From Brevibacillus laterosporus LMG 15441 (GTDB lineage Bacteria; Bacillota; Bacilli; Brevibacillales; Brevibacillaceae): a DNA stretch of 64,000 nt. The notes below the pieces were generated by a model. That model was not told where the DNA came from. It saw only the letters and a program-made list of their open reading frames with translations, and did no database searches. Position numbers and translations under genes: made by a program. This document shows, piece after piece, positions 35,638 to 44,180 of the stretch. Each line of letters begins with the position of its first letter. Position 1 is the stretch's first letter. The stretch is from assembly GCF_000219535.2 (NCBI RefSeq), contig NZ_CP007806.1, positions 1,114,501 through 1,178,500 on the forward strand. The letters are read 5' to 3'.

Positions 35638-36014
35638 TCCCGAAAAAATTACAGGCTCATAAGCGCCAGAGAAATAGTATTTTTCTAATAACATTGGTTA
35701 TGCTGTTAATTGGAGTTGTATTACATCAGCTTCTGCTTATTTCAATAGCGATTGGATTCATCAATCTTTATGCGCTGTGTGCAATGGGATGGGACAAACG
35801 TCTTGCTCGCAAGCATAACTCTTGGAGAATACCCGAGGCTACGTTTTTTTTGCTAGCTGCGCTTGGAGGTGCTGTGGGCGTAGGTTTAGGGATGCTCTTA
35901 TGGCGTCATAAAACCAAGCATCCGTCTTTTTGTGTTCTGATACCACTTTGTTTATTATGGAATGGTGGGGCTTTGTATGTGATGTGGTATTATGTGATAC
36001 CATATTTCGTATGA
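35634..36014 (+). CDS. DUF1294 family membrane protein
   Basis: 126 residues, about four hydrophobic segments. The DUF1294 hallmark is visible: [19 protein letters not shown] followed by [15 protein letters not shown] and RHKTKHPSF. Function unknown. GTG start at 35634 overlaps the dedA stop by four bases with GAGGGGG upstream, so the two are translationally coupled. Confidence 0.85.
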   Translation: MIPKKLQAHKRQRNSIFLITLVMLLIGVVLHQLLLISIAIGFINLYALCAMGWDKRLARKHNSWRIPEATFFLLAALGGAVGVGLGMLLWRHKTKHPSFCVLIPLCLLWNGGALYVMWYYVIPYFV

Positions 36015-36046
36015 TACAACACGTAACGCAGAAAGGAATGAAAGAT

Positions 36047-37129
36047 ATGGATCAAAAGACTGAACAAATGCTACGTGATCTAACAGAGGCTCATGGTGTA
36101 CCCGGTTTTGAACAAGAAGCTCGTCAGGTTATGAAATCATACATAGAACCGTACGCAGATGAAATTACTTATGATAATTTAGGGAGCCTAATCGCTAAAA
36201 AAACAGGCGATGCTAACGGGCCTAAAGTGCTAATCGCGGGACATTTGGACGAAGTTGGCTTTATGGTAACGCGGATTACAGATGAAGGTTTTCTGAAATT
36301 TCAACCGCTGGGTGGATGGTGGCCGCAAGTTATGCTGGCACAGCGCGTACATATTCAAACCAAAGATGGCTTCCTAGATGGAGTAATTGGCTCTATTCCG
36401 CCTCATGTTATGCCAATGGAAAAGCGCCGTAAAATGGTTGAAATCAAAGATATGTTTGTGGATATTGGAGCTTCCAGTATAAAAGAAGCAGAGGAATTCG
36501 GGGTTCGTTTGGGTGATCCGATTATTCCGGTGTGTCCATTTACCATATTAAAAAATCCAAAAATGCTAATGGCGAAAGCATGGGATAATCGCATGGGTTG
36601 TGCTGCTGCTATTGACTTAATGAAGGGGCTTCAAGGTGTGGAACACCCTAATACCTTGTATGCAGCAGGAACTGTAATGGAGGAAGTTGGTACTCGCGGA
36701 GCTTTCACCGTAGCTAATATGGTAAAACCGGATATTGGTATTGCAGTAGATGTGGGGATCGCTGGTGATACGCCAGGCGTCAGCAAAAATGATGCACCAT
36801 CCAAAGCAGGTGCCGGGGTTGAAATTGGGCTATATGACGCTCGCATGATTGCACCGCAAAAATTACGTGATTTTGTTATTGAGACGGCTGAAATGGAAAA
36901 TATACCGTATCAATTAACTTCTATTCCAGGTGGGGCTACAGACGCGGCGGCGTTTACTCTTACGGGTAGTGGGGTACCATCCATTGCGCTTTCTGTAGCA
37001 ACGCGTTACATCCATAGTCATGCTTCTGTGCTTCATTATGATGATTATGAGAATCTGGTAAAATTATTGGTTGCTTTGGTGAAGCGCTTAGATAAAGAAA
37101 AAGTAGCCGAATTGACTTCTTTTGAATAA
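36047..37129 (+). CDS. M42 family metallo-aminopeptidase
   Basis: 360 residues from the ATG at 36047, with AGAAAGGA nine bases upstream; the frame continues into the previous gene. Dinuclear metal site: His in [11 protein letters not shown], Asp in [11 protein letters not shown], the catalytic Glu pair in MEEVGTRG, Asp in AVDVGIAGD and the terminal His in [10 protein letters not shown]. It matches B. subtilis YsdC/YtoP-type glutamyl or deblocking aminopeptidases, which trim peptides in the cytosol as tetrahedral complexes. Confidence 0.93.
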   Translation: MDQKTEQMLRDLTEAHGVPGFEQEARQVMKSYIEPYADEITYDNLGSLIAKKTGDANGPKVLIAGHLDEVGFMVTRITDEGFLKFQPLGGWWPQVMLAQRVHIQTKDGFLDGVIGSIPPHVMPMEKRRKMVEIKDMFVDIGASSIKEAEEFGVRLGDPIIPVCPFTILKNPKMLMAKAWDNRMGCAAAIDLMKGLQGVEHPNTLYAAGTVMEEVGTRGAFTVANMVKPDIGIAVDVGIAGDTPGVSKNDAPSKAGAGVEIGLYDARMIAPQKLRDFVIETAEMENIPYQLTSIPGGATDAAAFTLTGSGVPSIALSVATRYIHSHASVLHYDDYENLVKLLVALVKRLDKEKVAELTSFE

Positions 37130-37138
37130 GGAAAAACA

Positions 37139-37177
37139 AGGTGGGCTTTGGTTGTAAACCAAGGCTCGCTTTTTTCT
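37139..37177 (+). terminator. terminator after the M42 aminopeptidase gene
   Basis: GTGGGCTTTGGTT pairs with AACCAAGGCTCGC with G-U pairs, followed by six T. Confidence 0.85.
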
Positions 37178-37182
37178 ATGCA

Positions 37183-37226
37183 AAAAAGACAACGGTAACT
37201 TAACTTGCAAGTTTCCATTGTCTTTT
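37183..37226 (-). terminator. terminator after sspI
   Basis: On the minus strand AAAAGACAATGG pairs with CCGTTGTCTTTT (one mismatch) with inner AACTTGC/GTTAAGTT pairing, followed by a T run. It is a separate hairpin from the plus-strand one next to it. Confidence 0.8.
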
Positions 37227-37265
37227 GGTAAAAAAGAAGTAGCAAAGTAGCGTTAAGTTCTTACT

Positions 37266-37502
37266 TTATACAGGAGAGTCTGTATTCGCTGGAATATGCT
37301 CGGAAATGGTAGTGACCATTTGTTGTTGCAGATCGGAACCGCTGTTTTGCCATAGCACCTCAAATAATACACCAAGTCCTGGTAAGGTTTTTTCCATACG
37401 ACTTTGAATCGCATCATTGATTGTTTCTTCTACGGATGCAGGACTGGAACCTTGCATTTTATACATGATAGCTTGACGAAGATTTAACGCATTAATATTC
37501 AC
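37266..37502 (-). CDS. sspI: small acid-soluble spore protein SspI
   Basis: 78 residues beginning [20 protein letters not shown]. The SspI signature [20 protein letters not shown] matches B. subtilis SspI ([20 protein letters not shown]). Minor spore-core protein made in the forespore. GTG start at 37502 with AAGGAG ten bases upstream. The C-terminus is about seven residues longer than in B. subtilis. A sigma-G-type promoter lies upstream. Direct evidence that the organism sporulates. Confidence 0.93.
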   Translation of the reverse strand: [78 protein letters not shown]

Positions 37503-37550
37503 CTGTATAACACTCCTTTTTACATCAAAAATATAGATGATCTCTTTTAT

Positions 37551-37580
37551 TAGTATTCGTTGAACGCTACATTTACATTC
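37551..37580 (-). promoter_or_regulatory. sigma-G-like promoter of sspI
   Basis: On the minus strand GAATG (37580-37576), an 18-base spacer and AATACTA (37557-37551) fit the forespore consensus GNATR ... CATNNTA except for the first base of the -10. It is about 50 bases before the sspI start. Confidence 0.6.
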
Positions 37581-37583
37581 CTT

Positions 37584-37611
37584 TTGTACTGTTTCAGCGC
37601 TATGTTATAAT
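37584..37611 (+). promoter_or_regulatory. promoter of ktrA
   Basis: TATAAT at 37606-37611 preceded by TGT (extended -10). The -35 is weak (TTGTAC, 16-base spacer). It overlaps the back-to-back sspI promoter, so the two may compete. Confidence 0.55.
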
Positions 37612-37638
37612 CTAGTAGGACAAATGGGAGGTTGAATC

Positions 37639-38292
37639 ATGTCAAAACAATTTGCCGTTATCGGAATGGGACGCTTTGGTTCCAGTGTGGCTCATGCTTT
37701 ATACGAAATGGGTTATGAAGTGATGGGAATCGATGAAGACGAAGAGCGTATTAATGAAAATATCCAAAATGTAACACATTCGGTTGCTGCCGATTCTACT
37801 GATGAAATGGCATTGCGAGAAATTGGGATTCGTAACTTTGACGTTGTCGTTGTATCCATTGGCGCTGATATTCAAGCCAGTATCTTGACTGTACTGATTC
37901 TAAAAGAAATGGGCGTTAAAAAAATTGTAGCAAAAGCCCAAAACGAGCGTCATGGGCAGGTTCTATATAAGGTCGGAGCTGATCGAGTGGTTTTCCCTGA
38001 GCGTGATATGGGAATACGTGTGGCTCATAATTTAATATCAGCTAATGTACTGGATTTTATCGAGCTTGCTGAAGATTATAGCGTGGCTGAGGTCGTCGTA
38101 TCTCATTCGATGGTTGGACAGTCTCTACGCGACATTGACGTTCGTGCCAAGTATGGGGTAAACGTTATTGCTATTAAGAGTAACCAATCGTTTAACATTT
38201 CCCCGGGTCCAGACATTGTTTTGCAGCATGACGATGTATTGGTGGTTATTGGTCATAATATGGATTTGAAAGAATTCGAGGAGAAGGCATAA
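37639..38292 (+). CDS. ktrA: Ktr potassium uptake regulatory subunit KtrA
   Basis: 217 residues: RCK N domain with the nucleotide loop VIGMGRFGSSVAHALYEMG and the acidic end of the second strand (GIDEDEERI), then an RCK C domain from about 135. An octameric ring of KtrA gates KtrB in response to ATP/ADP and c-di-AMP in Bacilli. GGGAGG lies seven bases before the ATG. It is separated from ktrB but coupled to the methyltransferase gene four bases downstream. Confidence 0.92.
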   Translation: MSKQFAVIGMGRFGSSVAHALYEMGYEVMGIDEDEERINENIQNVTHSVAADSTDEMALREIGIRNFDVVVVSIGADIQASILTVLILKEMGVKKIVAKAQNERHGQVLYKVGADRVVFPERDMGIRVAHNLISANVLDFIELAEDYSVAEVVVSHSMVGQSLRDIDVRAKYGVNVIAIKSNQSFNISPGPDIVLQHDDVLVVIGHNMDLKEFEEKA

Positions 38293-38296
38293 ATAC

Positions 38297-39124
38297 ATGA
38301 AAGTAGAACATATACAATCCTTGCAAAATCCTTTCGTAAAGCGATTGAAGGAATTGCAAACTAAAAAAGGTCGAGAAGCGGCAGGGCGTTTCCTCATAGA
38401 GGGAGAGCATTTGGTGGAGGAAGCTCTATTGTCAAATATGGAAGTGGTGACGCTCTTATTTGACGAGGGCAAAGGTTTGCCTGCTACAGTGATGAGAGCG
38501 CTTGAAGCATTCTCTGACCCTGTCAAATGCATATCTACAACGGATGTCGTGTTAAGTAAATTATCTGAAACGAAGACACCGCAAGGAATCGTAGCAGAAG
38601 TGAAAATGCGGTCTAATGATTGGGATACGGAATGGAAAAAAGTGGTAAAGTATGATTTTCTCATACTTATTCTTGATGAATTACAAGACCCTGGTAACGT
38701 TGGCACGATTATGCGGACAGCAGAGGCGGCTGGTGTAGATGCTGTTTTAATGGGACGAGGCAGTGTCGACCTTTATAATGGTAAGGTATTGCGTTCAACG
38801 ATGGGCTCATTCTTCCGTATGCCTGTATTCACTTGTGATGTAAAAGCTGTATCGGAGGAAATAAAAATGGCAGGCGGACGTATACTAGTGACAGCTCTTG
38901 GACAACAAAGCCGAGAGTATGACGAACCGGTATATAGCGGAAAAGTTGCCATAGTGATTGGGAATGAAGCACGAGGCGTGTCTGATTCTGTGCTTTCCCA
39001 AGCAGACGAGCTGATTCACATTCCAATCTATGGACGTACAGAATCGTTAAATGCCGCTGTTGCCACCGGTGTAATGTTATATGAGGCGGTACGTCAGCGC
39101 AAAGCAGATTGTGGTTGCGACTAA
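38297..39124 (+). CDS. TrmH/SpoU family RNA 2'-O-methyltransferase
   Basis: 275 residues: N-terminal substrate-binding domain (1-100) and SPOUT knot domain with motif 1 LDELQDPGNVGTIMRTAEAA, motif 2 VIGNEARGVSD and motif 3 IPIYGRTESLNAAVATGVML. Corresponds to YsgA upstream of pheS in B. subtilis. Uses SAM to methylate a ribose in rRNA or tRNA; the target is unassigned. It starts four bases after ktrA. Confidence 0.92.
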   Translation: MKVEHIQSLQNPFVKRLKELQTKKGREAAGRFLIEGEHLVEEALLSNMEVVTLLFDEGKGLPATVMRALEAFSDPVKCISTTDVVLSKLSETKTPQGIVAEVKMRSNDWDTEWKKVVKYDFLILILDELQDPGNVGTIMRTAEAAGVDAVLMGRGSVDLYNGKVLRSTMGSFFRMPVFTCDVKAVSEEIKMAGGRILVTALGQQSREYDEPVYSGKVAIVIGNEARGVSDSVLSQADELIHIPIYGRTESLNAAVATGVMLYEAVRQRKADCGCD

Positions 39125-39149
39125 TTTTTGGGTATTATCTGGTTTTCTT

Positions 39150-39179
39150 TTGCAAGTGACCCCCATTGTGAGGTATAAT
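39150..39179 (+). promoter_or_regulatory. sigma-A promoter of pheS-pheT
   Basis: TTGCAA at 39150-39155, 18-base spacer, TATAAT at 39174-39179, just after the methyltransferase stop. Confidence 0.7.
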
Positions 39180-39189
39180 TAATCGCAAA

Positions 39190-39525
39190 TTCTAAAATAA
39201 TTGTCATAAATGCTAGGATTGAGACTAGTACATAGAACAGATGACGTGTTCAGGGAAAAGGTGCCGCATAAAAGCGACTGGAAGCACTTTTACGTGATCT
39301 CTATGGAATTCCCTCATGAGCAGACCTCTGAACTCAAGATTGAAAAACTGTGATCAAATGCTTGTGGTTTAACTGGCTACGATCAAAGTAACAATCGAAT
39401 TTTCAAGTAGGAGGAACCGGTTTATCCACGTTACGGATGCGAAGGTGAGACATAATGAGATGTCTAACTAGGGTGGTACCGCGGAAATTAAACTTCGTCC
39501 CTTTTTTAGGGAGGAAGTTTTTTTG
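39190..39525 (+). promoter_or_regulatory. T-box riboswitch, phenylalanine
   Basis: T-box core AGGGTGGTACCGCG at 39470-39483. The specifier by alignment with the other two leaders is TTC (Phe) at 39309-39311. It controls pheS-pheT in response to uncharged tRNA-Phe. Confidence 0.94.
39490..39524 (+). terminator. T-box(Phe) regulated terminator
   Basis: AAACTTCGTCCCT pairs with AGGGAGGAAGTTT, followed by T7. Confidence 0.9.
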
Positions 39526-39560
39526 TTGTATTTTTATTTGTAAACAAAGGAGAGATTGTT

Positions 39561-40595
39561 GTGCAAACGCGTTTACAACAGTTAAAAGAAAATGCACTTG
39601 CTTTATTGAAGCAAGTGGGCGAGGGACAGGAGCTTCAGGATCTTCGTGTTAAATACTTAGGTAAAAAAGGCGAATTAACAGAAATCTTACGTGGTATGGG
39701 TGGATTGTCTGCTGAAGAGCGACCAAAAATTGGCCAGCTAGTGAATGAAGTTCGTCAAGTGATTGAAGAAGCGATTCTTTCCAAACAGCAGGAATTTGAA
39801 GCACGTGTACTAGAAGCGAAGCTAAATAAGCAAACCATTGATGTGACACTGCCAGGTCGTCCTGTACCGACAGGAACCATGCATCCTTTGTCCCGTATTA
39901 TTGAAGAATTGGAAGACATCTTTATTGGACTAGGCTATGAAGTAGCAGAGGGACCTGAAGTGGAACTGGATCATTTCAACTTTGAAATGCTCAATTTGCC
40001 AAAAGGACATCCAGCACGCGATATGCAGGATTCCTTCTACATCACAGAAGAGCTGTTATTGCGTACGCATACTTCGCCTGTACAGGCTCGTACCATGCTA
40101 AAAAAAGAAGGAAAAACGCCACTTAAAATCATTTGCCCTGGAAAAGTGTATCGCCGCGATGATGATGACGCGACACATTCCCACCAATTTACTCAAATTG
40201 AGGGACTTGTGGTTGGAAAAGACATCAGCATGAGTGATTTGAAAGGAACCTTGCTCACATTTGCTAAACAAATGTTTGGAGAAGACCAGCAAATTCGTCT
40301 TCGTCCTAGCTTTTTCCCATTCACAGAGCCAAGCGTTGAGGTAGATATTCAGTGCGTAATCTGTCATGGAGAGGGTTGCCGTATTTGTAAACAAACGGGA
40401 TGGATTGAGATTTTGGGTGCTGGAATGGTTCATCCTCGCGTTCTTGAAATGGCAGGCTATAATCCGCAGGAAGTTAGCGGTTTTGCATTTGGTATGGGAG
40501 TAGAGCGCATTGCAATGCTGAAGTATGGTATTGAGGATATTCGTAATTTCTATACAAATGATGTGCGTTTCCTACGTCAATTTAACCGTTCCTAG
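39561..40595 (+). CDS. pheS: phenylalanyl-tRNA synthetase alpha subunit
   Basis: 344 residues. N-terminal coiled coil (1-85) that binds tRNA-Phe, then a class-II catalytic core with [20 protein letters not shown], the [14 protein letters not shown] strand and the motif 3 block [17 protein letters not shown] start at 39561 with AAGGAGAG upstream. Forms an alpha2-beta2 enzyme with PheT, 33 bp downstream. Confidence 0.97.
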   Translation: MQTRLQQLKENALALLKQVGEGQELQDLRVKYLGKKGELTEILRGMGGLSAEERPKIGQLVNEVRQVIEEAILSKQQEFEARVLEAKLNKQTIDVTLPGRPVPTGTMHPLSRIIEELEDIFIGLGYEVAEGPEVELDHFNFEMLNLPKGHPARDMQDSFYITEELLLRTHTSPVQARTMLKKEGKTPLKIICPGKVYRRDDDDATHSHQFTQIEGLVVGKDISMSDLKGTLLTFAKQMFGEDQQIRLRPSFFPFTEPSVEVDIQCVICHGEGCRICKQTGWIEILGAGMVHPRVLEMAGYNPQEVSGFAFGMGVERIAMLKYGIEDIRNFYTNDVRFLRQFNRS

Positions 40596-40628
40596 TCGGT
40601 ACGCCAAAGAAAGGGGATTATGTAAGCA

Positions 40629-43070
40629 ATGAAAGTATCATATCAATGGTTAAAAGAATATGTCGATCTAACAGATATAACACCGCAGGAATTAGCGGAA
40701 AAAATGACTCGCAGTGGAATTGAGGTTGAGGGTGTTGAATCCCTTAATAAAGGTGTAACAGGTGTTGTTATCGGTTATGTTCAGGAACGTGAAAAGCATC
40801 CTGATGCAGACCGTCTAAGCGTTCTAAAGGTAGATGTAGGTCAAGAGGAGCTATTACAAATTGTCTGTGGGGCACAAAATGTGGCACAAGGACAAAAAGT
40901 TCCGGTAGCGATGATCGGTGCAATGTTACCTGAGAACTTTAAAATTAAAAAATCTAAGCTTCGTGGTGTGGAATCCCAAGGGATGATTTGCTCAGCAAAA
41001 GAACTAGGATTAAACGATAAATTGCTTCCGAAGGACCAACAGGAAGGGATTCTCGTTTTACCAGAAGATGCTGAGCTAGGTGCAGATGCGATTGAGTATT
41101 TAGGATTGAATGATTACGTGTTGGAATTGGGCTTGACCCCGAATCGCTCTGACTGTTTAAGCATGCTAGGAGTTGCTTACGAGGTAGCAGCGCTTTATGG
41201 ACGTGAGGTTATATTGCCAGATGCATCAGTAACAGAGGATGGAGAAGCAAATCCTGTTACGGTTGCAATTGAAGCTAGCGAGCAATGCTATGAATTTGTA
41301 GGTAGACACTTCACTGACGCAGTGATTACAAGCGCACCACAATGGATGAAGAATCGTCTGATGGCAGCAGGGACTCGTCCAATCAATAATGTAGTGGATA
41401 TTACCAACTACGTATTATTAGAATACGGACAGCCATTGCATGCGTTCGATGCCAAAGAAGTATCCGATCAACAAATTATTGTTCGCATGGCACAAGAAAA
41501 TGAAAAGCTAACCACGCTAGATGATCAAAAACGTACTCTTGATCCAGAAGCATTAGTTATTGCTGACAAAGAAAAAGGCTTGAGTATCGCCGGCGTAATG
41601 GGAGGAGCGAACTCCGAGATCGTCGACAATACGAAGGAGATTATTTTGGAATCAGCTTACTACACGCCAGCTTCTATCCGCCGTACATCTAAAATGCTGA
41701 ATCTGCGTACAGAAGGCTGTGTTCGTTGGGAGAAGGGCGTGGATCAATCACGTGTTTCTGTTGCATCCGATCGCGCTGCACACTTAATTCAAAAGCTAGC
41801 CCATGCTAAGGTATCGAAAGGGGCAGCTAAACAAACCATCACGGTAAACCAACCTGCTGTGGTTTCTGTCTCCCTTGCAAAAATTAATCAACATCTAGGT
41901 ACAAGTATTGCAAAGGAACAAGTGGCAGAAATCTTTACTCGTTTACAGTTTACATTTGACCAGACAGAGCAAGCAGAGGAAACATTATTCACTGTAACGG
42001 TTCCTACTCGCCGTGGCGACATTACGCTACCTGAGGACTTAATTGAAGAAGTTGCACGCCTTTATGGATATGATCAAATTCCGGTAACATTGCCAACTGG
42101 AGAATCAATCCAAGGCAGGTTAACCAAAGAACAGCAATTACGTCGCATTACACGTCATCACTTAATTGGTGCTGGACTGTCTGAGACAATTTCTTATGCA
42201 TTATTGCATCCTGATAAACTGGCACAATTTAGCGGATTGCAAGACGAACGTAATCTACACCCTGTGCCACTAGCTATGCCAATTAGTGAAGAGCATAGCG
42301 TATTACGTACCAATTTGCTAGCAAGCCTTGTAGAAACGGCTACGTATAACAAGAATAGACAAAACCAAGATTTAGCTTTCTTTGAATTAGGCCATGTCTT
42401 CTTATCCGAACAAGAACAATTAACAGAACAACCTGAGCAACGTTTGTATCTGGGTGGCCTTGTAACAGGTCAGTGGATGCCAGTAAATTGGATGGGTGTA
42501 AAAGCTCCTGTTGATTTTTACACGGTGAAAGGGCTGGTTGAATCCTTGTTTAGCCGTTTAGGAGTAAAACCTCTTGCTGTAACATATTCCGCGAATAAAA
42601 ATCGCAAAGGAATGCATCCTGGACGTACAGCCGATGTCATCGTTGAAGGTGAAGTGATCGGTTATATGGGACAGCTTCATCCTAAGACAGAGAAGGATCA
42701 TGATTTGGATGAAACTTATGTATTCCAATTTGATTTACAAAAACTGTTCAGCTTCGCGGCAGATCTTACTGATTACAAACCACTTCCGAAATTCCCTGCT
42801 ATTACTCGTGATTTAGCGTTAGTGGTAGAACGTAGCTTGCCGGTAGCACAATTAGAAGCAATCATTCGTGAAGAGTCAGGGGAATTGCTTGAGTCAGTTA
42901 CCTTGTTTGATATTTATACAGGAGAGCGTATTGCTTCTGACAAAAAGAGTGTAGCTTACTCTATTGTGTATCGCCATTCAGAGAGAACCTTGCTGGATGA
43001 AGAAGTGCAAGAGATCACCGGAAAAGTGATTGAAGCATTGACCAAGGTAGGAGCAGAATTACGTTCCTAG
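40629..43070 (+). CDS. pheT: phenylalanyl-tRNA synthetase beta subunit
   Basis: 813 residues in the usual domain order: tRNA-binding OB fold (40-150), B3/B4 editing domain (about 205-390), B5 (400-475), catalytic-like core (480-700) and C-terminal FDX-ACB anticodon domain (FPAITRDLALVVE, 715-810). Pairs with PheS; edits mischarged Tyr-tRNA-Phe. AAAGGGG lies upstream of the ATG. Confidence 0.97.
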   Translation: MKVSYQWLKEYVDLTDITPQELAEKMTRSGIEVEGVESLNKGVTGVVIGYVQEREKHPDADRLSVLKVDVGQEELLQIVCGAQNVAQGQKVPVAMIGAMLPENFKIKKSKLRGVESQGMICSAKELGLNDKLLPKDQQEGILVLPEDAELGADAIEYLGLNDYVLELGLTPNRSDCLSMLGVAYEVAALYGREVILPDASVTEDGEANPVTVAIEASEQCYEFVGRHFTDAVITSAPQWMKNRLMAAGTRPINNVVDITNYVLLEYGQPLHAFDAKEVSDQQIIVRMAQENEKLTTLDDQKRTLDPEALVIADKEKGLSIAGVMGGANSEIVDNTKEIILESAYYTPASIRRTSKMLNLRTEGCVRWEKGVDQSRVSVASDRAAHLIQKLAHAKVSKGAAKQTITVNQPAVVSVSLAKINQHLGTSIAKEQVAEIFTRLQFTFDQTEQAEETLFTVTVPTRRGDITLPEDLIEEVARLYGYDQIPVTLPTGESIQGRLTKEQQLRRITRHHLIGAGLSETISYALLHPDKLAQFSGLQDERNLHPVPLAMPISEEHSVLRTNLLASLVETATYNKNRQNQDLAFFELGHVFLSEQEQLTEQPEQRLYLGGLVTGQWMPVNWMGVKAPVDFYTVKGLVESLFSRLGVKPLAVTYSANKNRKGMHPGRTADVIVEGEVIGYMGQLHPKTEKDHDLDETYVFQFDLQKLFSFAADLTDYKPLPKFPAITRDLALVVERSLPVAQLEAIIREESGELLESVTLFDIYTGERIASDKKSVAYSIVYRHSERTLLDEEVQEITGKVIEALTKVGAELRS

Positions 43071-43165
43071 TAAATACCTCCATCAAATTCCTTGACGAAT
43101 ACAGTCATTTTCAGTAACCTAGTAGTAATGAGCGTATAGTCGGGCTATTCAAGGAGGAAGACTCC

Positions 43166-43456
43166 GTGCAGGAAGATGGGAAAAATCGTTTATCAGTCGA
43201 AATCTATGGTCAGCAGTATCGCCTGAGCGGGAAGGCTAGTAGTAGCCACATGCGGATGGTAGCCAGATATGTTGACGATAAAATGAAAGAAATCGCACAG
43301 GGGAACTTTCGGCTAGATACGGCTAAAATTGCTGTATTAAGCTCAGTAAACATTGCTGACGAATATTTCCGGTTGCGACAGGAGTATGAGGAGTTGCTCA
43401 GACTGCTCCAGGAAGATGCCAGTAAAATGCCTTCAAATGATAAACATACAACATAG
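43166..43456 (+). CDS. zapA: cell division protein ZapA
   Basis: 96 residues. ZapA globular domain (LSVEIYGQQYRLSGKASSSHM) followed by a C-terminal coiled coil (EYFRLRQEYEELLRLLQED). It crosslinks FtsZ filaments at mid-cell. GTG start with AAGGAGG upstream. It follows pheT in B. subtilis as well. Confidence 0.93.
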   Translation: MQEDGKNRLSVEIYGQQYRLSGKASSSHMRMVARYVDDKMKEIAQGNFRLDTAKIAVLSSVNIADEYFRLRQEYEELLRLLQEDASKMPSNDKHTT

Positions 43457-43472
43457 ACCGTATGAAGTTACA

Positions 43473-43504
43473 GGGCTGTTGAGATAATTTCTCAACAGCC
43501 CTTT
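43473..43504 (+). terminator. terminator after zapA
   Basis: GGGCTGTTGAGA pairs perfectly with TCTCAACAGCCC, loop of five, then TTT. Confidence 0.9.
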
Positions 43505-43623
43505 CATATACCGCAGGCGAGATGAGCATCAGCATGCAAAAAGACCGCCATGGGCAGTCTCTTTTGCTAAACATGCGAGTATGTGTTGTTTTCCAAGCAG
43601 GTATTGCTTTACAGTAGGCTTCA

Positions 43624-43977
43624 TTAGTCACCGTTGCGCATATCCATCTTATTTTTAATTGGGATAAACAAGTCAATAATACCGATGACCAAAGCAGCAA
43701 GCAAGGCGCCAAGCACAGTAACGCGGAAACCCGGTACCAAAAATTGTGTTAGGTAAATGACGATAGCACTTACGATGAAACCGACAATCCCACGATTATA
43801 GGGAGAGATTTTATCACCAAAAATGCTTTCGACACCCCAACCAATAAGGGCAATAACAACTGCTGCAAGCAAGGCAGTCCAGAAACCATTTACGGCAAAG
43901 CCCGGTACCAGGAAGCCAACGAACATCAGAACAATTGCAGCAACGATAAAGCGAATAACGTGACGCATAAAACTCAT
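43624..43977 (-). CDS. YvlD-like four-helix membrane protein (phage holin family 4 fold)
   Basis: 117 residues with four hydrophobic segments, two of them similar repeats: FLVPGFAVNGFWTALLAAVV and FLVPGFRVTVLGALLAALVI. This duplication is characteristic of the YvlD/PF04020 family. Despite the family name nothing indicates a prophage. Start ATG 43977 with AGGAGG eight bases upstream; the longer upstream frame is rejected. A role in envelope stress is known for some relatives but not shown here. Confidence 0.87.
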   Translation of the reverse strand: MSFMRHVIRFIVAAIVLMFVGFLVPGFAVNGFWTALLAAVVIALIGWGVESIFGDKISPYNRGIVGFIVSAIVIYLTQFLVPGFRVTVLGALLAALVIGIIDLFIPIKNKMDMRNGD

Positions 43978-44118
43978 TAACGAGTCCTCCTTGTAGTAGG
44001 ATAGGTGTACGTTTTCATTTTGGCTTACTAGGAAATAAAGTATGTACAACAAATAGCATGTAATTATTTCAATGGGCAACCTATCCAAATAGAATTGGAT
44101 TTTTCATGAAATGGTTTT

Positions 44119-44149
44119 TTGTAAATTTAATAGCACGACATGGTATAAT
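44119..44149 (+). promoter_or_regulatory. promoter of mutS2
   Basis: TATAAT at 44144-44149 preceded by TGG (extended -10); a TTGTAA at 44119-44124 is 19 bases upstream, longer than ideal. Located 32 bases before the mutS2 start. Confidence 0.5.
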
Positions 44150-44180
44150 AAAATGATTAGATAAGAAGGGGGCAGCATAC

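Noticed and set aside
43624-43977. Prophage remnant, from the phage holin family name
   Set aside because: The protein is the chromosomal YvlD type and no phage, integrase or lysis gene is nearby.
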